Shown here piece after piece: positions 56,259 to 64,000 of a DNA stretch of 64,000 bases. Below the pieces are notes generated by a model. The model was not told where the DNA came from. It did not search any database and saw only the letters and a list, made by a program, of their open reading frames with translations. Location of the stretch: contig NZ_LMPD01000003.1 of the NCBI RefSeq assembly GCF_001424305.1, positions 757,659-821,658 on the forward strand, in the 5' to 3' direction. The position numbers and the translations under genes are program-made. Numbering within the stretch: the stretch's first letter is position 1; every line of letters begins with the position of its first letter. This DNA is from Pedobacter sp. Leaf176. Lineage in GTDB: Bacteria; Bacteroidota; Bacteroidia; Sphingobacteriales; Sphingobacteriaceae.

Positions 56259-56298
56259 TAGTGTATTTTTTACACTATTAAAAATTTTACTATATTTG
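56259..56298 (+). promoter_or_regulatory. NrtR-type operator 3 and -7 box without annotated gene
   Basis: TAGTGTA-TTTTT-TACACTA (56259-56277) is a perfect 7-bp palindrome, the best of three in the window. A clear -7 box TATATTTG follows at 56291-56298, so the operator covers the -33 region. Transcription would start near 56303, toward the ncRNA candidate. Confidence 0.7.
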
Positions 56299-56302
56299 TA
56301 GA

Positions 56303-56460
56303 GTAATAAACGGAAGATGTTTATTCAGAAAAAAAAAGATAAATCATTTTCTTGAAGAAATTAAATTCAGATAGAAAATTTAAGACAAAGCCTGGCTCAT
56401 AACAGGTTTATATTTGGTTAGAAAAAAAGGAGACGCTTGGATAAGGTCTCCTTTTTGTTT
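56303..56460 (+). ncRNA. Candidate small RNA under NrtR-type control
   Basis: A ~155-nt transcript is predicted by a promoter at 56291 and a terminator at 56424-56456 (AAAAAGGAGAC with GTCTCCTTTTT). The only frame is a 12-codon one at 56317-56355 (MFIQKKKDKSFS), preceded by GGAAG, which could be a leader peptide. No protein gene follows on this strand. The operator suggests co-regulation with pfkA and the sugar kinase. Novel as far as can be judged. Confidence 0.5.
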
Positions 56461-56599
56461 TTGAGGGATTTTAGTTGATTGCGTGTCATACCCCCAGAGG
56501 TTATGGAACTTCGTAACTAGAATTTTTCTGTTAAAAAAATTTTTTCCAAGAAAGATAAACTTGAATTATCAAATATTTCGCAATATTTCAAAACCACTA

Positions 56600-58219
56600 T
56601 TAGCTTCCGTTAAAACTGGGTAAATAGGTTTTTAAGGCACTAACAATTTCTTTCTGTTTATCTCCCTTCATTAATCTCACTAACAATTTTTCATACTCAC
56701 CTTTTGCTAATCCAAATATGCCCGAAATCCTAGTTGGCAAACTTTTACGATTATAAATTAATAATATTTTAGCATAGTCGCGTGATTCTATAGCGTCTTG
56801 AAAAATTGCTCTTGATACTTCATAAATTTCGTCTATGTTTATTCGACTTAAGGTTTCATCAAGTGCTAATTTTAACGCTTTAACAGTATGATCTTTTTTT
56901 GAAAAAGCGCCTAATTTATATTCAATAATTTTTTCAGCTTTTGAAGAAACTTGAACATCAAATTCGATTTTTAAGGATTCCACTATAAAATTAACTGCTT
57001 TTTCAAATGTTTCAGTTGGATTAAGACCTAGGTGTACCGAAATAATTTTTATAATAGGTTCAATACAACATAGGTTTTCAATTTCAGCCACGGGAATTGT
57101 ATAAATTCCATGACCTTGTAATATTCCTTTCTCTTCTAATTCTTTGTAGTCACTATCTATTAGACCATGTGCTATAAGATGATGTAAACTAGGATTGTTT
57201 ACAAAAGCTTTTGTTGATTCTATTACCTTGTCTCCGCCGCCACGTGGCACAACATGATATTCAGGATATACTAATTGATAAACAGATGAATCTATACTAT
57301 TATTTTCTCCTTCGCAAAAAATAATATTTTTTCTATTACCGAGGATTTCTAGGAATAGACTTTCTGGGAGATTTTCTTCAACCGGAATAAAATCCCAATC
57401 CCAAATATTTTCTCCATGATAAGCCTTTATCCATAGTTTTGTGGAATCAGTTCTTGATGTGGCAAAATCAAGGTCATGTGTTATATAAATAAGCAATTTT
57501 TCTAGGCAATTTTCTTCAATTTTATTCCATAATTTAGAAACAATTGATTTATGTATATGAACTTCAGGCTCATCAATAATGATAATTGAGTTATCTGGAG
57601 CACAAAGACACGACCCGATTAAGTATAGAATCACTCGCTCACCATCGCTCATATCTTTACCATGATATTCCTTTTGATCTTTTTTACTTATTAAAACTTG
57701 TCCATCTGCAAATTTAAGTGAGCGGTGAGGCATTAAGTCACTCCATATCTTTACTATTTTATCAGTTACTGAATCGACAACTTCTATATATTCTTTTTGT
57801 GTTCGAGTTTTCTCCGTATGTAATCTATCTCGTTCAGTAGTTTTAGCGAAAAGAAATGAAAGCAATTGTTCGTAATCATTTAATGAAGAGGTCGCTGGTG
57901 ATTGATTTTGCCAACGATAACTTTTTTTAGCCCAAGCAATACCATTAGATTGCAATCCTTTACCAGAATAGCCAACTAAAAATTCATCTTGCGCTTGACC
58001 GAGATTTTTAATTTGAGCATAGTCTGGCAGTTTTAGTGCTTTTTGAGCACTAATGCGATGAACAGTAATATGTTCTTGTAATTTTTCTTCAACAAAAACA
58101 CCTAAACGAGTTTTGCCCGATCCATTCGCTCCAATTAATACTAGATTATTGGACAATTCAATTTCTTCGGTTGAGATTTCACCATTTCTATTAGGTAAAA
58201 TAATTTTGTGTTTTATCAT
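56600..58219 (-). CDS. Fused ABC-type ATPase and DUF4435 (TOPRIM-like) protein; PARIS/OLD-like defence gene
   Basis: A 539-residue protein. ATPase part: Walker A GANGSGKT at 30-37, signature SDGER at 191-195, Walker B IIIIDEPEVHIH at 212-223 and H-loop ITHDLDF near 246. From ~296 a DUF4435 domain begins (NIIFCEGENNSIDSSVY, VVPRGGGDKV) with the TOPRIM-type acidic residues Glu 303/305 and the D-x-D at 355-357 (LIDSDY). PARIS pairs an AAA15 ATPase (AriA) with a DUF4435 protein (AriB) and also occurs as a fusion; OLD nucleases are the wider family. Anti-phage function is inferred. Confidence 0.8.
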   Translation of the reverse strand: MIKHKIILPNRNGEISTEEIELSNNLVLIGANGSGKTRLGVFVEEKLQEHITVHRISAQKALKLPDYAQIKNLGQAQDEFLVGYSGKGLQSNGIAWAKKSYRWQNQSPATSSLNDYEQLLSFLFAKTTERDRLHTEKTRTQKEYIEVVDSVTDKIVKIWSDLMPHRSLKFADGQVLISKKDQKEYHGKDMSDGERVILYLIGSCLCAPDNSIIIIDEPEVHIHKSIVSKLWNKIEENCLEKLLIYITHDLDFATSRTDSTKLWIKAYHGENIWDWDFIPVEENLPESLFLEILGNRKNIIFCEGENNSIDSSVYQLVYPEYHVVPRGGGDKVIESTKAFVNNPSLHHLIAHGLIDSDYKELEEKGILQGHGIYTIPVAEIENLCCIEPIIKIISVHLGLNPTETFEKAVNFIVESLKIEFDVQVSSKAEKIIEYKLGAFSKKDHTVKALKLALDETLSRINIDEIYEVSRAIFQDAIESRDYAKILLIYNRKSLPTRISGIFGLAKGEYEKLLVRLMKGDKQKEIVSALKTYLPSFNGS

Positions 58220-58225
58220 GGGCTC

Positions 58226-58330
58226 TTAATTAATCGCTGCTTAACGCCTCAGAGCTTTGCGATGGTGAAGCAACCGAAGCACAAATTTTCAATTTTACAC
58301 GTACTAAACCCGCCATATTACCAAGCAGAT
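58226..58330 (-). repeat. Palindrome-like element between defence genes
   Basis: Read on the minus strand it runs CCAACATCTGCTTGG, then GCGGGTTTAG, GTGCTTCGGTTGCTTCACC, and ends CGCAAAGCTCTGAGG followed by CGTTAAGC, where GTTAAGC fits GTTRRRY. It lies just after the HNH gene. Its general form resembles the attC-like elements of the 21-26-kb island, though the left TAAC end is missing. Confidence 0.4.
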
Positions 58331-58345
58331 GTTGGGTATTGATTT

Positions 58346-59014
58346 TTAGTCAAGATGCATACTAAATGTCTTATACAATGTCTCATTTTCAATAACAATC
58401 CATCTTTTAAAAGCTGTAAAATTAGAGCCTCTATTTAAGTGCCCTCTTATTTTTATTAAAAAGTATTCTTTATCTTCAACTGAATTTGTGTCTTTAAAAT
58501 ACTCACATAAATAATGTTGGAAGTCTTTAATTTCATCTAACAGTCTATTTCTTAAATTTGCTGCTTCTATCGTTTTTAATTTAGTAGTACCATTATAAAC
58601 CGCCTCTAATAATTGTTTTGTTTGAATAACCTCAGGTGTATTTACAAGCTCTTCAATTACTACCTTTTCATATGGGAATGGCTTAAATAGATATTTAAGT
58701 TTTATTCCTACGAAATGATTTGCTACAGTACAGTTTAGAATGTTTGTGTAATTAGCAAGTTTAATATTATTACAATGTGCACATGACCAGAAAAGATTGT
58801 CCCAATTAAATTTCAATTCTTTATTGCCCTCATGTGGAAGAAAATGTTCCACATTAATCGCAATTGGCTCTTTATATTCACATATGTAGCATTTGTTTTT
58901 AAAATCGTCTTTTATTTTTTCAAGGACATTTAAACATTTATAATCGCCATTTGCTTTGGCTTTTTCTAATTCCAAGCAATTAGGTGCAGGCTGTGATTTT
59001 TCAAAATATACCAT
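58346..59014 (-). CDS. HNH endonuclease, PtuB-like (Septu)
   Basis: A 222-residue nuclease of the HNH/zinc type: Cys 42 and Cys 45 (CYIC), VEHFLPH with catalytic His 57 and His 61, NWDNLFWSC with the Asn, and Cys 78 and Cys 81 (CAHC) closing the zinc site, followed by NNIK. The C-terminal half is helical. It begins 6 bp after the stop of an ABC-type ATPase gene; ATPase plus HNH is the composition of the Septu defence system (PtuA-PtuB). Confidence 0.82.
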   Translation of the reverse strand: MVYFEKSQPAPNCLELEKAKANGDYKCLNVLEKIKDDFKNKCYICEYKEPIAINVEHFLPHEGNKELKFNWDNLFWSCAHCNNIKLANYTNILNCTVANHFVGIKLKYLFKPFPYEKVVIEELVNTPEVIQTKQLLEAVYNGTTKLKTIEAANLRNRLLDEIKDFQHYLCEYFKDTNSVEDKEYFLIKIRGHLNRGSNFTAFKRWIVIENETLYKTFSMHLD

Positions 59015-59020
59015 GACTGA

Positions 59021-60253
59021 TTACTTTTTAATATTTAATTCATTTAATTCAATTTGTTGAAGTTTAACCAAAAGTTCGGTTGAAAGATATTTAGGCGTAT
59101 GAGCGAAATAATTTCTTAAACTCCTGATTTGCTCCAATTGCTCGCTTGTTTTCTCTTTTAAAGAAGTCAACTTTTCAAACTCAAATATTTTATTTTTTAT
59201 TTCTTCGGAATATTTATCCGTTTTAAAATAACTTTCAAGTAGTGCATCGTAGGAATAACCAGATAAGTCAGTTGTTACGGTTCTTGTTTCCAAATCACAA
59301 ATAGTTGTGTTTGATAACGATGAAAGAACGAATGGAGAATGCGTAGTTACAATGAATTGTAATTTTGGAAAGAAGTCAGTAAGGAATGGTAAAATTTTCT
59401 TTTGTAAATCTACGTGAAGGTGGGTTTCAATTTCATCGATAATTACTATTCCCTCTAGGTCGTAAGACTTAACTTCGTGAGCTTCCATTCTTAAAAGTAG
59501 CTCGGTAACAATACTAATGATTGCTGAATAACCATCTGATAAATTGTTAAAGTTAAAAGGTTTTTTTTTATCAGCGATTATGTCAAAATTATAAGTTTTT
59601 CTATCAAAACGTAGCTCAAGGGTGCTAACATCAAAAATATCCTTCAGTCTATTTTCTAATCTTTCAAACCATTTGTCGATGTTATCAACTACTTCTTTTT
59701 CATTATCGTCTCTTGCAAATGATCGGTCTGCTTTTAGATTCACAATGTATTGAATGAAATTTGTGTTTGCTTTATCATTCAAATGATACTTCTTCTGCAA
59801 ATGTATTTTATTGATTCCTTGAGGTATATCCAGATTTGTATGTCTTTTAGAGTCAAAAAAAGCTAACAAAAACTCTCCTTTTTGACACTTTTCAAAAATG
59901 ATATTTTCACTTCCAGAAAATTTTAATTTAGTACCACCAAAGCTTGCAAACCAATTTTGAACTTCTTTTAATGCTCTTTCAAGATTTAACCTGTGGTCTG
60001 TACCTATATTAGAGTTTAATAATTCTTGCTCAATACTATTTTGATAATTTTTTTGATTCGAAAAGTGTTGAAAATTTCCATCATCAATTCCAGTCAAAAA
60101 CTTATTAATTTCAAGCAACAGACTTGTTTTTCCACTTCCATTTTTTCCTGTCAATATTAGGTGTTGACGTGTATCACTTGAGAGTGGAATTTCCAAATCT
60201 TTGATGTTTCGGGAATTCTCAATGAATATGTTCGTAATGAAATTCTCTGTCAT
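59021..60253 (-). CDS. AAA/ABC-type ATPase, PtuA-like (Septu)
   Basis: A 410-residue ATPase: Walker A GKNGSGKT at 36-43, signature LSDGYSAI near 224, Walker B GIVIIDEIETHLH near 265 and H-loop VTTHSPFVLSSL, ending in a helical tail. This is the AAA_21/RecF-like type used as PtuA. Directly upstream of the HNH gene in one operon. In Septu the ATPase controls the nuclease and releases it on phage infection; retron-linked variants need a reverse transcriptase, which is absent here. Confidence 0.8.
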   Translation of the reverse strand: MTENFITNIFIENSRNIKDLEIPLSSDTRQHLILTGKNGSGKTSLLLEINKFLTGIDDGNFQHFSNQKNYQNSIEQELLNSNIGTDHRLNLERALKEVQNWFASFGGTKLKFSGSENIIFEKCQKGEFLLAFFDSKRHTNLDIPQGINKIHLQKKYHLNDKANTNFIQYIVNLKADRSFARDDNEKEVVDNIDKWFERLENRLKDIFDVSTLELRFDRKTYNFDIIADKKKPFNFNNLSDGYSAIISIVTELLLRMEAHEVKSYDLEGIVIIDEIETHLHVDLQKKILPFLTDFFPKLQFIVTTHSPFVLSSLSNTTICDLETRTVTTDLSGYSYDALLESYFKTDKYSEEIKNKIFEFEKLTSLKEKTSEQLEQIRSLRNYFAHTPKYLSTELLVKLQQIELNELNIKK

Positions 60254-60274
60254 ATATTTTGTTTATGTCTTGTG

Positions 60275-60328
60275 GTTTTGATGTTGGAGTAGCTTGTGCC
60301 TAACTTTCAAATGTATGCAACATCAAAT
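60275..60328. repeat. Hairpin containing an attC-like core upstream of the Septu pair
   Basis: TTTTGATGTTG (60275-60285) pairs with CAACATCAAA (60319-60328). Within the loop the minus strand reads GTTAGGCACAAGC (60304-60292), matching GTTAGGTGCAAGC of palindrome C at 26454 in 11 of 13 positions. Confidence 0.45.
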
Positions 60329-60339
60329 GCCTAAAATTG

Positions 60340-61538
60340 TGTTTAAATAACTTTAATCGCATTCCTAACGCGTAATATGAGTACACTTTAGTATTTGTAA
60401 AACGTCTATAAACGCTTATCCTCAGATATTCTATTGTAAAATGAAGAGAAGATAGAGCGTGTATATTTGGTTAGTTACACTAAAGTATAAATTTAATCCT
60501 AATATCTAATACGGAAAACCGTAAACCTACTTACTCGGTTTAATAAACATCTTCTGATAGAAAAAATTTGTCAGAAATGCTAGCCGGCTCTGCGAACTGA
60601 GAAAACGTGTGAGAACTATTAGCTGCAAAGCAGCGAGGTTCGATCTACGTTTTAACAGAAGCGTAAGCGCAGAATTTTCGATTACGCAGGTAAGCTGAAA
60701 TTGAGAAGCCATTAGATGGAGAATCCAGGATAAGCGTTAGCAAATCCTAGATTAAGATAGAGAGAAAGTTCGTGAAGCAACCGCTCGCTCAAAAGAATAA
60801 AGCATAACAGAAACGTATCGAATCGTATGTTTAACGTGGTGTTGTCTTGCCGGCTATCGGAACTATATTTCAGTCGTAAAAACTTAAATCCGTTATTCAC
60901 TGGCTTCGCCCTAAATGGGCTCAAACCTTTCCCTAATATCCGTTTTGTGTGTGAAAAATTGCGCTGTAGACCATTTTTAGACTGATTAGGACAATTCGCA
61001 TTTTCAGATCATCAACCGGTTTATTTTCATAACAAATAAAATTAATCGTTTCTTTTTTAAATCTCCCCTTTCGTTTATTTTCATACCTGTACGCTGGCGT
61101 AGGGTAATCTTTGCCACCCCTCATTTTCGATACGTTGAATTTTAATTTAGGTTATTCCATTCGAGAAACAAAATCAGGAGAAACTTTTTTTTGTTTCTTG
61201 TAAAATTGTTTCTCCAACCGGAAACATTTTCTACAGAAAGCTTATTTTGTTTCTCGTAAAATTGTTTCGCTTTCTATTGGGGCAGCAGTGGAAGGCTTTT
61301 CTGAAAAAATTCTAATCTAATGGTTTATGTATCAGCAACTAGCTTACTTATCCCGCAGATTTGTTCTTATCAATTGAATTTATATGTTACACTGCCATTT
61401 AAACAGTAGTTCTATAAAAACCATAAAATATGCAAAACTAAAAGACAAGTGACGTCACGCTACAATATTTAAGAATTTGAATGTTATTATGGCACAAGCG
61501 GGACGCTTGCGCTAGAATGGAAGCGACTGTGATTAAAG
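60340..61538. other. 1.2-kb gene-poor region with one direct repeat
   Basis: Three short minus-strand frames (60527-60712, 60712-60924, 60933-61124) are open but have no recognisable family, signal or good start. The 12-mer GTGAAGCAACCG occurs here (60771) and at 58264. A 24-bp direct repeat with one mismatch, built of TTTTGTTTCT, T/C, GTAAAATTGTTTC, lies at 61189-61212 and 61245-61268, with GAGAAACAAAA facing it at 61163; this could be an operator cluster. Confidence 0.45.
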
Positions 61539-62531
61539 TTAAAACACCGGGCACCTTATGCCCCGATAATTCTCCTGTCGTTTCTTAAAAAAGGTTAGTG
61601 ATATTTCGAAAGTATTTGTACTGGTGCCCGTACTGCGAAGTGCCGGATTTACATCATAGCTTAACCCGACGGTGAAATTGTTAAAAGTGAAGCCAGCGTA
61701 AGGTACAATGGCGTCTTTCAGCCTTATGTTTCCGCCGGCAATAAATTCTGCATTATTTCCATACGGAAACGTAAAATAGAGTCCGGCCATGCGCTCTTCC
61801 GCGTTGCCTTGTCTGGCATACAAGATATGTGGTATCACGTACATGTTGTTATTCAGCTTAATGCTAACACCTGCATTAACCAGGTAGCGCATGGGTAAAA
61901 CTGACTTGCCCTGCGAATCTACAAATGGATCTATGGGCCGGGTTAAATGATTCACTGAAAAGGCCGCATATAAATTTGCACGTTTCAGCGGATTGGTATC
62001 AAAAAAAGCAACGCCCGCACCTGCATCAATTGCTGTGGATGCACTGTTATTAAAGACATCTGCACTTGGAATCAACGGGGCAAAACCGACACCGGGTTCA
62101 TATTGATCACCAAGCTGGAATCTGGATGAATCAAACCTTCTGTTCAGGAAGCCGACATTTACACCGAAGGTGATGTTGTAATCTTCGTTATAGCCAAGCT
62201 TGATACCGGTATAAGCTACGGAAACCGTTCCATTCAGGTAACCATAGCCACCACTCGTTGCGGTTTGATTTAAAATGTTCAATCCGATGTTAATGTTTTT
62301 ATTTGTAGACACTTCGGCGGATAAACCAGAAGTACTAAAGGTATTTACGTTACCAAAATTTTGATTCCGGTGTATTAAAGTTGCTTTATAATCCATTTGG
62401 GTTGCGCCAGTGAGCGCTGGATTCATCCACAGAGAATACGCGTAGTATTGGGAAAAATGGGGATCCACCTGGCCAGATGAGCGCAGTTGAAAGTTTAAAA
62501 GAAAAATAATGACGAAAAAAAATATTCTCAT
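61539..62531 (-). CDS. PorP/SprF family protein (type IX secretion/gliding)
   Basis: A 330-residue outer-membrane protein. Start taken at ATG 62531 (MRIFFFVIIFLL, signal ending SSGQ), one base after the upstream gene's stop; a longer frame overlaps that gene. Typical words: DPHFSQYYAYSLWMNPALTGA, KATLIHRNQNFGN, FAPLIPSADVF and AGFTFNNFTVGLSYDVNPAL. PorP/SprF proteins hold or help secrete surface adhesins with gliding-type C-terminal domains, exactly what the preceding gene encodes. Confidence 0.9.
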   Translation of the reverse strand: MRIFFFVIIFLLNFQLRSSGQVDPHFSQYYAYSLWMNPALTGATQMDYKATLIHRNQNFGNVNTFSTSGLSAEVSTNKNINIGLNILNQTATSGGYGYLNGTVSVAYTGIKLGYNEDYNITFGVNVGFLNRRFDSSRFQLGDQYEPGVGFAPLIPSADVFNNSASTAIDAGAGVAFFDTNPLKRANLYAAFSVNHLTRPIDPFVDSQGKSVLPMRYLVNAGVSIKLNNNMYVIPHILYARQGNAEERMAGLYFTFPYGNNAEFIAGGNIRLKDAIVPYAGFTFNNFTVGLSYDVNPALRSTGTSTNTFEISLTFFKKRQENYRGIRCPVF

Positions 62532-62532
62532 A

Positions 62533-64000
62533 CTATCTAACCAGGTTGATTGAGCCATGTTTGGTAATTTCTTCGCCATCTTTAAATCGAACAACACACT
62601 TGTAAACATATACCCCTACCGGCTGCATTACGCCTTTAAAAGTTCCATCCCATGAGGCATCCTGTGCTTTTGACTTATAAATCAATTGCCCCCATTGGGA
62701 ATAAACTGCCCATTCAATCGTTTCAATATCTGTACCATAAACTTTAAATACATCATTTTTCAAATCTCCGTTTGGCGTGAAGGTATTTGGAATGTATAAA
62801 TCGCGTTTTTTAATAAGCTTAATTTCCATTGTAGCTGATGCATAACATCCATTATCAGAAATTGCATTTACAGTAACGGTCACATTATCAGAAAGGGTAA
62901 ACACCTTGGATTTATCATCTCCTTCAATAAACAAATTTGCAGGCGACCAGCTCAGTATTTTATAGCCTAATCTTGAGCTGGTATTTAATTCTATTTTTGA
63001 ACCATAAGTGAACTCATCTGAGTTTGCTTTCAGAGAAATTTTAAATTCATCTTCAACTACATTAATCGTATTTGAAGTTGCGCTCTCGCACTCTGAACCA
63101 TTTTTACTTTTTGCAAAGTATACACCCGCAGAATTTGCAATGTAAGTGGACGCAGTTGCACCCGGAATCAATACCCCATCCTTATACCACTGGTTTCCGG
63201 ATGTTACCGATGAAGTTAGGGTTGTACGTCCTCCCTTACATATAACCATCGAACCTTTACCGGTTATAACAGGTGCTACGGGCATTTCATTAATTGATAC
63301 CGTAACTGGATCAGATGGCATTCCCGGACATGTGGTGCCTGCATTTACTGATACCGTATACATCCCCGAAAGTTTCGCAGGATAGGCTTGTCCAGTTGCA
63401 CCCGGAATTAACATACCATTCCTGAACCATTGATTTCCTGCCGAAGAAGAGGAAGTTAAAATGACAGACTGTCCTTCGCACACCGTTAATGCCCCTTGTG
63501 TTGATATGCCCGGTTTTTCGGAGATTTTATTGACCCTGACACTAATGGCTTCAGAAAACTCGCTTGTACAGGTACCTGAATTTTTCGTAACCACTTTGTA
63601 GTCTCCCGATGTCCTCACCACCAATTCCTGTCCGGTTGCGCCTTGTAAGACCTGATTATCTTTAAACCATTGATAACTAAAAGATGGGCTTGATTTCAAA
63701 GTTACTGCACCACCCTCGCAAAAAATAACCGGACCTGATGAATTAATGACCGGTTTTGCGGGCGCAGCTAATATTTCAACAGTTATTTTGGATTTTGGAC
63801 TTTCACAACCCGTCGAATTCTTTTGGGTTACGTAATAGCTAGTCGTTCCTGGAACTGAAGTCACTGGGATCGGCGCAGCAGAAAGTCTAATGCCATTCGA
63901 ATCATACCAGGTTAGGTTTGAACCGGCCGCTGTTAATGCAGGGATATTCTGCTCGTTCTGGCAATAAGTTAGGTGTTCGGTTACAGGAGCTAATGGTAAG
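62533..64000 (-). CDS. Ig-repeat surface protein with gliding-motility-type C-terminal domain (5' end outside window)
   Basis: The reading frame stays open from the TAG at 62533 to the right edge at 64000 (489 residues visible), so any start within the window is artificial. At least four ~85-residue Ig-like repeats share the frame VTxNxxP-(G)-V-I-C-G-G-V-T-L-S-S-S-x-QW-F-K-G-L-I-PGATG (for example CEGGAVTLKSS, CEGQSVILTSS, CKGGRTTLTSS). The last ~90 residues (YIPNTFTPNGDLKNDVFKVYG, WAVYSQWGQLIYKS, WDGTFKG, GVYVYKCVVRF) are the type-B T9SS sorting domain. Surface adhesin, exported with help from the PorP/SprF partner. Confidence 0.92.
   Translation of the reverse strand, partial: LPLAPVTEHLTYCQNEQNIPALTAAGSNLTWYDSNGIRLSAAPIPVTSVPGTTSYYVTQKNSTGCESPKSKITVEILAAPAKPVINSSGPVIFCEGGAVTLKSSPSFSYQWFKDNQVLQGATGQELVVRTSGDYKVVTKNSGTCTSEFSEAISVRVNKISEKPGISTQGALTVCEGQSVILTSSSSAGNQWFRNGMLIPGATGQAYPAKLSGMYTVSVNAGTTCPGMPSDPVTVSINEMPVAPVITGKGSMVICKGGRTTLTSSVTSGNQWYKDGVLIPGATASTYIANSAGVYFAKSKNGSECESATSNTINVVEDEFKISLKANSDEFTYGSKIELNTSSRLGYKILSWSPANLFIEGDDKSKVFTLSDNVTVTVNAISDNGCYASATMEIKLIKKRDLYIPNTFTPNGDLKNDVFKVYGTDIETIEWAVYSQWGQLIYKSKAQDASWDGTFKGVMQPVGVYVYKCVVRFKDGEEITKHGSINLVR

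Noticed and set aside
60527..61124. Three short minus-strand frames in a row
   Set aside because: No family, no convincing start or leader, composition unlike neighbouring genes. Left as an unexplained region.

Overview
The window looks like a chromosomal segment of a member of the Bacteroidota, most probably family Sphingobacteriaceae (Pedobacter-like). Signs are: several recognisable promoters with the Bacteroidota -7 box TAnnTTTG and few Shine-Dalgarno sequences; SusC/FecA-type TonB receptors; a PorP/SprF protein next to an Ig-repeat protein with a gliding-motility-type C-terminal domain; and families typical of the group (DUF4199, DUF4374, PA2169-type bundles, monomeric isocitrate dehydrogenase). 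No rRNA, tRNA or CRISPR array was seen. The genus is an inference from protein style, not from a marker gene.

Layout. 0-3.5 kb: an edge-truncated secreted protein, an AraC regulator, a tiny membrane protein and dnaX, which carries a run of ten A flanked by stops in both other frames. 3.5-9.5 kb: an acidic protein and a probable siderophore locus (PchR-like AraC regulator, TonB receptor, DUF4374 lipoprotein resembling XusA/XusB), then a scar with a dead REP-associated transposase and a broken copy of the acidic gene. 9.5-18.4 kb: VOC and GNAT proteins, a Crp/Fnr regulator beside a CRP-consensus palindrome and a PfpI/monooxygenase pair, icd, a sorbosone-dehydrogenase-like lipoprotein and a TonB receptor. 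18.4-20.7 kb: repeats and a tail-less ssb.

20.7-26.7 kb: an accessory island in which every gene points the same way. Genes are followed by one of two kinds of non-coding element: attC-like imperfect palindromes, whose first TAAC supplies the stop codon in three cases, or a ~150-bp interspersed repeat. It resembles an integron cassette array without a visible integrase and carries a ZipA-C-like membrane protein. 27-43.4 kb: an ArsR/SRPBCC pair, an FeS photolyase, stress-type helical proteins, and an alkylation-repair operon in which Ada is split in two (HTH-methyltransferase, separate zinc domain, then alkB), with tag 1.4 kb upstream; then LuxR/DUF4199, META and YihY proteins. 43.5-45.8 kb: five tandem 416-471-bp repeats in the order A-B-B-A-B.

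45.9-56.5 kb: TPR protein, ribE, accC and ltaE, then a sugar-phosphate module: a BadF-type sugar kinase, an NrtR-like regulator with a degenerate Nudix box, and pfkA, a kinase paralogue with a ruined phosphate motif, and gap. Three copies of a GTGTA-N5-TACAC palindrome mark the likely regulon; the third stands before an unannotated short transcript with its own terminator. 56.6-60.3 kb: a defence island with a fused ABC-ATPase/DUF4435 (TOPRIM-like) gene and a Septu-like ATPase/HNH pair. 61.5-64 kb: PorP/SprF and the Ig-repeat surface protein, running off the right edge.
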